A stretch of 64,000 nt of DNA from Augochlora pura (Eukaryota > Arthropoda > Insecta > Hymenoptera > Halictidae). The position numbers and the translations under genes were made by a program. Shown one piece after another: positions 11,901 to 23,900 of the stretch. Location of the stretch: contig NC_135778.1 of assembly GCF_028453695.1 (NCBI RefSeq), positions 40,381,985 to 40,445,984 on the forward strand, given 5' to 3'. Within the stretch, counting starts at the first letter, position 1. Each line of letters starts with the position of its first letter. The notes under the pieces were generated by a model. That model was not told the origin of the DNA, did no database searches, and saw only the letters and a list, made by a program, of their open reading frames with translations.

Positions 11901-12073
11901 ACAGCGTTAACGCTAGAACCATCGAAACATAAGACGTCTGAAATATTTGATCAATATCCCATAGATCAGGAATTCTCAGCGAAACGAATTTGTATAATTA
12001 ACACTTGGTCGGCGTGACCCGGGTCCATTTTGTTCCAGCGTTTCAAAGGCATCGCGTATTTACGCAGCTCCTA

Positions 12074-12302
12074 TTAACCCTTTGCAGTCGAATGGCGCCT
12101 CTAAAAATGATCATGCCACGTTTCAGAATAATCCTTATCAAATTTACTAATATTGAAAAAATTGTTAAGAGATAATATTATATATTAAAATTCAATTTAA
12201 TAATGTATAAAATGCTCCAGGTTATACAAAATGGAAACGCTGCAAGTCTGAAGAAACATCTTGAATTTCGCAGTTAAAATGGCTCCGACTGCAAAGGGTT
12301 AA
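12074..12302. mobile_element. piggyBac-like MITE, intact ends
   Basis: Perfect TTAA at 12074-12077 and 12299-12302 flank 13-bp perfect terminal inverted repeats CCCTTTGCAGTCG / CGACTGCAAAGGG. The interior is AT-rich with no open frame. TTAA target duplication plus a terminus beginning CCC is diagnostic of piggyBac-superfamily transposition; the element is non-autonomous and must have been moved in trans. Confidence 0.85.
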
Positions 12303-12837
12303 TTCATCTCAATAGAAAATTGTGCAATTAGCTAGAAGAACAAGGTCAATAGGTCATGGATAAAAAGGTACCATTTAAAATATGTTTAAAAAGATCGACG
12401 AGCAACTGCTTAAATAGAGTTTTAAACATTGTCATCAGTACAATCGTCAAAACTGTCCGCCTCCAGTGTTAATAACTTTCTTTTTAGTTATAATAACCGT
12501 GAAGTAAAGAATTCAAAATACGCCATAATGTTCCAACGGTTCTAATGTTAATAATCAGAAAGCATTGTTTGTTATTTAGCATCGTTAAAATTATACTGTT
12601 TTTAGCGATTCGGTTGGCACGCGGAAATTAGCATAAATTCCGGTATTCGCGGAACATATACGAAACGTTAGCATGCCGTGCGTGGGCTATGCTATAGGAT
12701 ATTTAGCGTTGCGTCGGGGGAATGGCGATGAGTTAGTTTCTATCCACAGTCGGTGGAATGGTAATCACACGTATACAGAGTGTGTCTGGCGTGTCACGGT
12801 GTCGCACTATTACTCCGAGGTCGTGTACGCGATCCGT

Positions 12838-13333
12838 TTAACCCTTTGCGCTGCAATAAGACTCCTGATCGAGATTTCGCGCATCATCCACTAAATATCA
12901 ATATTATTCATTTATTTCAAATCGAAGCCAAATTTAATTCTTCTTTTAACAAAGTACAGAAACGAAATTAAATAAAGACAATATGAAAAATAAAAATTAT
13001 CTGGTTTTATTAAAAAATAAGAAATGTTTAGTCTTATTAACATTGCCGCGTTAGCCAAATATGGCTGACACTAATTTTTTACCAATATTGAAAATTCATT
13101 TTTATTCTACTATATTTAAACAAATTAAATTTAACTAGAATATTTCACTAGCAAAAAACTTCCAATTTCGTCTCGTATAATAAATATTAATTTTCTAATT
13201 TCCCTTTGATTAATTAAATTGTTTTAACTATCTAAGGATTTTAGTGATCGATTATCAGCGCTCGATGTGTTAAAAAAAATATTAAATGTTAATATTAACA
13301 CAGTATAAAACTGATCGCAGCGCAAAGGGTTAA
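12838..13333. mobile_element. piggyBac-like MITE, 496 bp
   Basis: TTAA at 12838-12841 and 13330-13333 enclose inverted ends CCCTTTGCGCTGCAAT and the complement of ATCGCAGCGCAAAGGG (one mismatch). The interior shares words with the other family members (ATTATCTGGTTTTATTAAAAA). A 73-codon open frame runs over its left end and is not a gene. Confidence 0.83.
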
Positions 13334-14924
13334 TCGTAGTTGAAAGCAAAAGTTGCGGTAATAGATTGATCTGTTAGAAAAATAATCTGCTAGAACGATA
13401 AGAGTTCGAGCGACAGAGACACCCTGCGCATGCATTAGTCTACTTGGACAGCCGCGCACGATTTATCTCGTTAATTTTCGCAACATTCGTACACTTTTAT
13501 ATAGATATATATATATTCGTTAATACTTAATCCTAGAATAAACCATTGTATAGGACTGTGTCTCGTTCGTTTGCGATTCGACGCGAAGCACGAGACGTGC
13601 TTCCATCAGAGTTCCGATCGAGCAAATATTAGAGAGCTAGACTGCAAAGAGTTTGTACAGATTTGATTCGTTACAGGTTCATCCGCGAGGACTTGGAAAC
13701 GAATTTCTCTTCCGCGAACGTGAAAATAAATCGATGCTGGCCCTCGATGGAAATGTTTAAGGAAGGCAGCTCGTGCAATTAATTGGTAAATTAATTTTTC
13801 TGTATGTGAAATAATAATGCTATAGTTTGAGAATGAATTTTTATAGTCTCAATAGAAGGTGAGATTCAGTTGTATTAATTTTGCGATTATTTAAATTGAT
13901 TTAGATAATATTTCTTTACGAAAGAATATTCTTCATTTTTCAAAGTGAATGTTAAAAAATAATAATGTTATAGTAAACAATTTTATTAATGAAGCTATAC
14001 TATAGTAAATAATAAATCTATTAATAAAGCTGTAGTAAATAATAAAGCTACAACAATAAAATTATTATTGATGATTTAACAGATCAGATTTTTTTCTATA
14101 CCATTTTATACTTATTTTTATTTTTTTGAGATTACCTCCCTCGCTATACTTCGCTGTGATCGCAAACGAGCGACACGCGTCTTCGTGTTGGTCCACTTAC
14201 GACAATACTCGACTCGTTAACATTTAATTTGATTGGCATTTAGTGATCTACTTTCCTGTAATACTTTAAACCGTGTGCGCTCAAAGTTCGAGATCGTGTA
14301 CCCCCCCGATGATGTTAATTACTTATGCATTAACACTCCCCTTTCTACGTGACTTTTTTTTTCGCCCAGGTCACACAGCCTCCTCGCTAAAAAATGCCAA
14401 TTTCGTAGCTCGCTAACAACGGAAACATCGACTTTAGTTAACCAAACCGTTCGACGTGTATTACTAAACCAATATGTATTACATATTTCATTTTATGCTT
14501 GTCGTATTTTCCATTAGCATTTTTTTTGCATTAGCCTTCCATTAGTATTCTTTTTCGCATTAGCCTTCCCTTAGCAAAATTTTTCAAAGAAGAAATCTAC
14601 AATGCCGACTGTATTTTTAAGTTGGTAAATTGAGTTGTGACACGAGGGCTATGGAACAAAGTAGGAAAAATCGAGAGTAAAATTTATAATATTAATTCCA
14701 TGCATTTTCAGTCTGTGAGTGTAGCTGTATAAGAGAATGAATATTTCACCGATCGATCTTATAGTATTTGTTGCGTTAATACTGAAAATTCTCAATCGTT
14801 TAGAGTATTGTTACGGATGCGACAGGGAGGGAAATTTGTATTTATTTTTCGCGTTGTTTTATAGAACACGAGGAATGCGCATAGGTAAACGGAACGAAAC
14901 TAATAATTAAAAAATCTAATGTAA

Positions 14925-15165
14925 TTGTAGTGAAATTGGACCTAACCGTAATATAATAGTAGTGAAATTAGACATAATCTCGACATAATAGTAGTGAAAT
15001 GAGACATAACCTTAATATAATAGTAGTGAGATTGGACATAACCTTCATATGAAATTAGACATAACCTTGACATAATAGAAGTGAAATGAGACATAACCTT
15101 GACATAATAATACTGAAATTGGACATAACCTTAACATAATACTAGTGAAATTGGACTATACTAAA
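14925..15165. repeat. 35-bp tandem repeat, about seven units
   Basis: Units contain AATAGTAGTGAAATT followed by GGACATAACCTTAACAT, with small variations, between 14925 and 15165. Confidence 0.8.
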
Positions 15166-15669
15166 ATCCAAAAAATAATATTAATCAATAGCACCGAAGC
15201 AATTACAAAATTAAACATAAACGTAAAACACCGTCGATGTTCGATCTCAACGTACACTCGGACGATCAAATGACATTTACATCGATAACAACGATACCTA
15301 AAACATCGATCCACGCCTCCCCCGTAAATACATTTTGATATCGTTCATTTAATGGATGCAGACCGTAGGGCGGAAAATATACAGTAATACGGCTGCGGAC
15401 GTCGATGCGTTTACAATTTAAGTTGAATGGGAGAAATAAATAATTGAAATGTGCGCGCCACAAGTGCCGTATACAAAAGAGCCACCGCAGAATAAATTGT
15501 AGTTATTTACCGCGAATTCAACCCCGACCTAAATTTTGTATAAAACACAGCCTGTACAAAACGGTAACTCGCACGAACATCCGCAGCCCGGCGTCATTCC
15601 AACCCTGAACGATTCCGTAGTAAATGAAACTCTTCTTTTAAAAAAATATGTTCGTTTTACTGAAACGTA

Positions 15670-15800
15670 TGTATATATATATTTATTTATTTAGTTAGTT
15701 GTTTATTCATTTGTTTACTCATTTGTTTATTCATCTGTTTATTCATTTATTTATTCATTTATGTATGCATATATTATATATATATTTATATATTTATAGA
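15670..15800. repeat. TTTATTCA-type simple repeat
   Basis: TTTATTTATT, TTTGTTTATTCATC and TATATATATT words run in tandem; T-rich on the + strand, low complexity. Confidence 0.75.
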
Positions 15801-16399
15801 TCTGTACTTACGAGCTAAATAAAGCTTGCGTCAGGTTTCCGTCAACTAATCGTCTAGTTGATCGTTACACGTTTGATTATAAAACGAGGTGTGGTTGTGT
15901 CAAACGTCGACGAACGATGTTCATTTAATATATAATATTTCTTCGTCCCGTTCTCTATCTTAAGGTGTCCCGTAGCACGTGATAACGAAATCAAAGAATT
16001 ATTAGAAAATTAAACCGATCACCTTTACAACACATTAATTTGTTACGTCAATTCGGCTGAAAGACAAATTCTGTTGAGATGAACGGATCATGGTCGAGAT
16101 AATTGATGTGTATAGGTCATCGGGCGGTGGAAAGAAGAAAAAAAATGGTTTGGAGGTATTCTCAACGAGTGTTCACAAGGTGCCATCCCTGCGACCACTA
16201 AAGCAGGCACCTCGGCAGATGGCTTCGGGGAGGTGAGACTGGTGGGCTAGAACGACTATTCTCTCCTGTCGTTCTCTTCTTATTGATCAGCTTTCTCTCC
16301 CCTCTTTCCCTCTTTAAAGTCATCGGTAGCTTAACCAGGCAGAGTGGAGGGTTTCTAAGGAGATACTCTTTTTATAGTGTTTCTACCCCCTGTTACTTT

Positions 16400-17012
16400 C
16401 TCTATATACTTTCTACTTTTTCTACTCTTACTACTCTCAGAGAGTAGAATCTATTCTTTTTTATTCTCAAAGGTTTGTAGTCTACTCCTTCTGCTCTCAG
16501 ATAGTAGAGTCCATACTCTTTTTACTCTGAAACAGTAGAGTCTACTCTGTCTATTCTCAGAGAGTAGAGTCTCTACTCTTTCTGCTATCAGAGAGTAGGG
16601 TCTATAGGCTTTCTACTTTCAGAGAATAGAGTCTGTAGTCTTTCTGCTTTCAGAGATTAGAGTAATCTACTCTTTCTACTCTCAGAAAGTAGAGTCCCTG
16701 CTCTGTCTACTCTCAGAGAGTGGAGTCTATTCCTTCTATTTTCAGAGAGTAGAGTCTCTAATCTTTCTGCTCTCAGAAAATAGAGTTTCCTCTTTCTACT
16801 CTCAAAAAGTAGAGTCTACTCTCTTTACTCTCAAAGAAGTAGAGTCCACTCTCTTTACTCACAGAGAGTAGAGTCTCTGCTCTGTCTACTCTAAGATAAT
16901 AGAGCCTGTCTCCTTCTACTTTCAAAGTGCTGAGTTTCTACTCTCTCTACTCATAGAGAATAGAGTCTAACTCTTCCTACTCTCAGAAATTAGAGTCTAC
17001 TCTTTCTACTCT
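16400..17012. repeat. Minisatellite of palindromic ~30-bp units
   Basis: About twenty units of 28-36 bases with consensus TCTTTCTACTCTCAGAGAGTAGAGTC. Each contains the near-palindrome CTACTCTCAGAGAGTAG, so each unit can fold on itself. The array starts around 16400 and ends at 17012, about 710 bases beyond the R7BP stop codon in the sense of that gene, so it may be transcribed in the R7BP 3' UTR. Units vary by substitutions and short indels. Confidence 0.85.
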
Positions 17013-17724
17013 CTGCCAACCTGTTCCTTTTCTCTGACACCTGCCTCTTGTCTCCCCTATTTAACACCGCTTGCCCTTTATCGACTGCCCCTCCGCCGGC
17101 TTCTCCGTCAAACCAGCCACTCTGCTTAGCCATGCTCTCTACCCAGCCGCGATAATACGATCCACGCTCCCTTGCGCCCTCCTTTATGGTTTTGGTCCTT
17201 CGGCCGAGGCTCGAGCATCCGTTTGCGCTGTGGAGAACCGACAAGAAGAAGAAGAAGTCTCGCAGGGGGTGTCGTGGGTGCCAGAGTGGAGGGCACGGCC
17301 CGATCCGACCGGTTGACACTTCAGTCAATAGCGAAAATAAATGTTCCCCGGCGTCGTCCACTCAGGCCCCCACTCCGCTCTCTTCTTTTCAGTGAAACAG
17401 CATTCCTCCTCGCCATATATTCTGCCTCTTTTTAGGACCCCATCACACCATGGCGCAACCAATAGGACCCTTTCTTTCACCCGAGAAAATAGGAAACGGT
17501 GCTTATGATTCGACAGGGTCCCCGCTACGCTATGTTAGGGTAGGCTACGCGTCCGACGAAGGAACACCGCACTTCGGGAGTCTGTTCGTTCGAGGATCGC
17601 GACTCGTTCCGGTGATAATTCCACCGTGAGCACCCCGCATTATGGTTCGACGATCAGGTCGATGGATATGGGTGTCGGGTTCTTCGATTGACGCGGGCGA
17701 ACGATCGGACGCGCCCCGATCGGC

Positions 17725-17900
17725 TCAAACATAGTTGGTTCTCGCGGTGCAGCAGAAGAGGTTCAACGCGCCGCGAAAGTAGGACGATTGTCTGGCGGAT
17801 CTGTTGCTGGGCCTGCAGTTGCTTTGGTTCCAGCGGTGCGTCCTCCATCCGTTCCCGCGGTTCCCTCGGCTCCCCGTGTTCTGCAGGGCCGCGAACTTCT
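17725..17900 (-). CDS. RGS7BP: R7BP coding exon 5 (palmitoylation tail, stop)
   Basis: Acceptor TTGGTTGCAG|AGAAGTTC with a good pyrimidine tract, phase 1. Residues 204-260 are rich in Asn, Arg, Gly and Ser and end in LNLFCCTARTNYV at TGA 17727-17725. The Cys-Cys after an aromatic residue is the membrane-anchoring feature of R7BP. It lies 10.4 kb from exon 4, but phase and tail fit only this exon. Confidence 0.85.
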
Positions 17901-20900
17901 CTGCAACCAAACAGAGAACACCGAGATTTCGTTAACCCTTTGCACTATTTACGGTTTTCGTAGCCCTATGATGATTACGACTATTTCGTCCTTAATTATG
18001 TCCTTGATGCCATGAGATGATGCTAGGTTCACTATTGTCCTCGTTCAATTTCGTTCCCAGATTTTGGTGACAGGTGATTCAAATTTTCTTTCGATGACAA
18101 GTGATTCAATTTTTGTTGCGATTTCAGGTGATTCAAATTTTCTTTCCATTTAATAGGAATGATTGGCAGCCATTTTTCTCGACTTTTTATTATAGTGCAA
18201 GGGGCTAAGCACGTTCCACCCTCGAAAAGCTAGATTAACGTTCCACCGGCTGGAGCGCGGGACCTCTCAATAATATCGCGCTGTTAGGACGAATTTAACC
18301 CTTTGCGCTCCGCTGTCCCCCTCTCAGGGGGCATCGTAATTCTAGCATATCGCTCGGATGTCCCCTCTAATGAGACATTAAAGTTTATTAGTGATTACGG
18401 AGAATTAAGTTATTATAGCGCAACTTTTCGAGACAGCCATGTTCCTTTAAGTTTTCTCTTGAAATGGCACGAGAAATCAATGAAAATATAATAAAATTAT
18501 ATTAAATTATATATGTATTAATTTTACTCAGATTCAGTGATAGAAATAAAGATCAAAAACTGTTCCAAACGCACGTCGATTTTCCATAAATTATCCTTCA
18601 ATTATTTATAATAATCCAGATCAAGGTTATGTCAAGGTATATAACACAAAATCCTGTGTGCCAATTAGCATAAATACTAATTACTTTATTTATCAAAGAA
18701 TGTTCCCCCGGGCTCCCATAGAATGCCCATACACACACTATACTCATCTAAGATCCAATACCTGAAGAAATTCCAATTTACCGAGATACCTCGCGATGTC
18801 TTAACATAACCTAAAACCGCCCCGTTCCAGAATTCATTCTACCTCTGTTTTTCTCTTCGCTTCCCTTCCGGAAAATAGCGCGGAACTTTTAAATTGATTT
18901 CGTAGAGCCGAGACAGAAAGTTATTTATCGTATAATATCGACACGCCCGCGCAACTCGAGCGTTGTTCCTCGAGGACCCGACCGGCCGGCCGAAGCATTC
19001 CGAACGGGCACGGAGGACGTATTATTTCGCAATTGTTTGATATCAGTTAAATTGTTCGGCCGAATATAGGCTGGTCTCTTCACCGGGTAATTAGTTAATG
19101 GAGGGTAATTTTACTGGACGAATACGTCGCACTAATTGAGGGAGGATTTTCTTCGACGCGGTTAAAAAGCCGATTGTTCTCCCTGGATTGAAGACGGTTC
19201 TTTTACCTAATTTTTTTTTAAAGGGACCGTTCTTTACGTCTCAGTTCACATTAATTTATTATTACAATGTATAAGGTATATGATTCATTTATGATGAATT
19301 ATATGGCAAGAAAACAATATAACTTAATTACTTTGAACACGGTGGTAAAAGAAAAGAATGTGATGAGACCAGCTATTAACAAAATTCGCGATCACTTAAT
19401 TGCCAACCTAATACTAATGTACAAATGTACTATTGTACTAATGTACTAATATACTACTGTACTAATGTACGACATGTACGCCATTAATTGTGTTCTTCGC
19501 GAGTATAATAGAAGCAAGACATTTATGTCCTCAACTCCCGCGAACAACAGCGCCAAATTACGTTTTCGTTATTCGATATCCTGCAGTGAGGATGTCACCG
19601 GAGGCAATTTCGCAGACGTTGTCGCGTAAATTGCAACGAAAATAATATAAAATAAATTAGAGAAAGGGTGACCCGTAGTCCAACTCTCTGATTTAATTTC
19701 TCACAAATATATTTCACAATTTTACAAACGTTCAGCATTGTTTATGGTAAGTTGGTGATTCAAACTATGGAATTTGGTAGAATCTGTGTTTATTTGGAAT
19801 TATTTATTTGGAATTTATTATTTGAAATTTATTTGGAATTTATTATTTAGAATTTATTTGGAATTTATTATTTAGAATTTATTTGGAATTATTTATTTGG
19901 AATTTATTTATTATGGAATCAGTGTCCTATCTAAGGTGGGTCGTTAATTCATTAGTGGAACTATTTTTAATTTATTTAGTAGGTAACAACGACGTCGCAT
20001 CGACGCGCAATTGTGCTCCGGATAATGAACGACGAAAAAGCATCGTCGTCGCATCGTCGTCGGAGAAATGGAACATCAACGGAAGCAATGAAAATCGTCA
20101 CGGCGTCGAACTGTCAAAATAGACGTTTTAACGAGAGCGTCAGACGCGACGGAATACCGTGAGGATCCCCGGCGTTTGCCTCGCGGAGCGCAGCTCCGGC
20201 AAAGGTACAGAAAAATTATCGGGCAAATTGTAGCGAGAGACGAGCTCTCTCGCGTCGAGCTCTCGCGAGAGTGAAATATCCTCGCCATTAGCCAGACAAG
20301 CTACGGATCGTAATACCGTCGCAACGGGATGGAAAGCGGAAAAATCATGCGACTCGAAGGCACGATGAAAGGAGGGGGGGTTTAACACTTCCGACGCCGG
20401 CGACCGCGATAAATTGCGACGCCTAAGGGTCGCTTCCCAACGGCGTTCACGCAACGCTGAAACAGTCGAACGCGCTTTTTGAAACGCTGCCTCGCGGCGG
20501 AATACTGTTCCCACTGACAGATGCGCGCGAATGGATTTGGAATAGGTTAGGTTGGGTCCTTTTTGGGAAAAAATAATCGCGCGATGATTTAACCCTTTGA
20601 AATATAATAACGAGTCGATATCTAGTCAATAATTGTAATTTTAGATATCTGCTAATAATTAATGATTTTTACATTTCTGTTACATTTTATATAAATCCTG
20701 AATTTTGTATTATTTCTTAAGTCTTCTTATGGCGATAATTGCAATTTTTATTATTCAATTTTAACGATAAATTATTCTTTTCTATTAATCATGTAACGCT
20801 TGTGCTTAAATGGCGAATCACTATGTACGCTAACCTATAATACAATAAGCTATCCCACGTGGTACAGAAAATAGCAAAGAAATTGCTAAAATAGCAAAGA

Positions 20901-23900
20901 AATTGCTAAAATAGCAAAGATATTGCTAAAATAGCAAATATTGCATATATGCAATAACAACGTGCATACATATAAAACAAGAAAGGAGACACCTAAACAA
21001 GTGTCGCAATAAAGTCACGCACTCGGTTTGAACGAGAAATATACCAGAAACGAATCCGCGACCGTAAAACGCAGTGTTTATGCTCTCGCGCATTACTTAG
21101 GATGACTATGATACGTTTTACGATCCGCGTGGCCGCCGCAATTTTCGCGGCTCGTCAGTGTAAACCGACCTTAAAACCGAGAATATTTGCGCAGTGGCTT
21201 CACTGTTGCAATCTCGTCGAGGGCGGAAAAATTATTAACCGTTGCAATCACCGCCCGCTATTCGCGCTCGCGCGCAGCATAGAATTCGCGTTCGCGCGAC
21301 AATTTTTCGGGGAAAATGTCGCGCCGAAGGGACGCGCATTGTTTCCGCGTATTCGTTCGGGAAACGGCGCCGTCTCGCGCAAAGCATCGAATAAAAAATC
21401 AGGCTCTTTTGTTCGCGATACCGTGCGGCCGCGACTTGCTTTATCGGTTGCCGTGTTCCAAGCTCTCTTTTTAACCCCCTCCGGATACGCTCGGTTTCCA
21501 CAACGAATTCGGGCGGGGTAACCCTTTTTTTCGAACTCTGGCATTTTTCCCCCGAAAGTCGGTTGCCGGCGTAAAAACGAAATTGCCACCGTCCTTGACC
21601 ACCGCGCGCAGATAATACGTCCACGTCACTGGATGCATATTAACTGCACCCGGACGCCGATTTAATTCGAACAAATTTTCCGGACGAGTCCGATTCGATG
21701 GAAATCAGCGAGCGACGCTTTTACGCTAAAATTCGAGTTTGTCAAATTGCTACGTAAACGCTGCCGCGACTTTTTCGAATTGTAACTTTAATTAGCGCTC
21801 GCCAGATTACTTAATATAATATATCGTATCTATATTATGTTATTATGTAATATATCGTATTTATAATATATTATTATTATGTAATATATCGTATCTATAT
21901 TATATTATTATTATGTAATATATCGTATCTATATTATATTATTATGTAATATATCGTATCTATATTATATTATTATGTAATATATCGTATCTATATTATA
22001 TAATAATATAATATAGATACGGGGACCGTGTGGCGACTGTAGGCATTATTTCATTGCCTCGCGCGCCGTACAAGCAGGTTGAATTCTCGCGCGCTTGCCT
22101 CTCATTGGCCACTCTTTTTTCATTAATAACTGGTTAACGAAGCGATGGATTGCATTTCAGCAAAAGAAAAGGTTACTCAAAATGGCCTCAGGAACCCCTC
22201 CATTTCTCCTAAGTTCCATTTTTAAATAATTTTTGCACACCCTATACATATACTATACATATATATACCACACATATCGATCCTATGTTTACGCCGATTG
22301 AATTATATTGCAATTCAGTTATGCCATTTAGTCACATTGTATTCCGGTTACGCGGTAATTCAACTACTGGTATATTCAAACTTTTCGATTAACGCCGCGG
22401 CGAATTACCGTAATCACGAGTATAATTGAGTTAGCCGTAGAACGAGACCGCAGCAGCATATTTCTGTTCGCGTGCTACGGAGCTTCCGAATACATACTAT
22501 ATTATCTATGCAATCATTAATTTCATATTCATAGTGATACTAGCATATTTTGCTTCTATCTCTTGTACAAACTACCGCCGTGGGCGAACCACTTCGATTA
22601 ACGTTACAAGCGGTTTCTGGAATTTTGAAAACCACGAGACGGTGGAAAATCATTTGCGCGGGTAGACAGGCAATCTCCGTGCTTGCAACGATGGTGGAAC
22701 ATGTAAACGCGTTCAAATATAATATTAGGTATATATAGGCCATAAGATTCTTCCCTTTTTTTTAATCCGAAATCAATACACGATATTTGTTGTTTAAGGT
22801 GGATTTATTATGTTATATATGAACCGTTCTGTTCTATAACCTTCTTCCATTTTTCGAGAAGCCTCATTATGCCCTCTTTTGGCTGTCCATATTGAACGGT
22901 GCAGAAAAGTGTTAAAAGAGACTTTGTCAGCAAGGAAACGTACTTTGAAAGAGCTCTGGGACGACTGAACCCGATGCCATAAACGGCTAAGAGATAAGCC
23001 TGTATGTTTATATAAAAACAGCCACTTAGAGTCACACGTAGCGTGACGCGGAAAAAACTTATGGGACAACCTGTATTTATCAATCCTATATTTATAGGAG
23101 AATCTAATGTGATCCATGCTTTTGGCGACACAGCGTTTCGACGAAAGCGACACACGGGTCAGCCTAATCGGTGGCTCGCGGCAAACGTTTATGGTACCGC
23201 ATCGCAGCACGATGGAAACGTTTGCGCGCGAGCTTTCGCGGCCGTGATTGTTCCGCCGAATCGTGTCCCGAATTGCTTTATCGGTTCGCGGTCGAGCATA
23301 TTTCCCTCGCCGAGCCGCACAATTTTCCCATCGTTTTTCAGGCCGCGGCCGTCGAATTCTCGTTACCAACGGCGAAACGCGCGCGGCCCACGCGGCGCTA
23401 CCCTGGTTTCCATGCGGCCCATCTATCCTTGACCCGATCTCCGTTTAACGTTAAATAATGTTCTATCGCGCGTTTCCCGTTCGTCGCGCCCGTTATTTAT
23501 TCCTACGCCCGACCACCGACGCCCGCCGATATCTGTATCTGATGTCGCGTCCGTACGAATACGACGATTCTCGCAAAAAAAAAGAAAAAAGTGGAAAAAA
23601 AAGCAGAGCGCACAAACGCTGCTAAATATCGAAGCGTTTCGTCGGAGTTTAACTTTTTTTTTTTTTTTTTCTCGTGCCAGTTTTATATTTCTCCGTGAAA
23701 TCTGATTCGTTATTTATACAACGACGAAATTTTAAAGCGCGAAAGGGATTACGCGCCTCTTTATTTCGCGCGAGCTGAAAGCTGAGGCATCGGTTTCGAA
23801 TGTTGGAAATAATACGGCGGGGTTTAGGGATTTAAAAAGAAATTTTTATAATCTTTGATCATTCTATTGGGCTGCGTCTCTTCTGTATATTTCGGTCATA

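Larger units (their letters stand above)
8909..17724. other. Intergenic region between CEP78 and R7BP 3' end
   Basis: The two genes converge here. Apart from the 3' untranslated parts, no coding exon could be supported. The contents are tandem duplications, several minisatellites and two complete TTAA MITEs, listed separately. A GC-rich block at 11040-11470 has long overlapping open frames on both strands, as CpG-rich DNA often does, with no recognisable protein. Confidence 0.5.

Noticed and set aside
22794..23369. 191-codon open frame on the - strand
   Set aside because: It crosses the mariner remnant in a frame different from the transposase tail and continues into unrelated GC-rich DNA.
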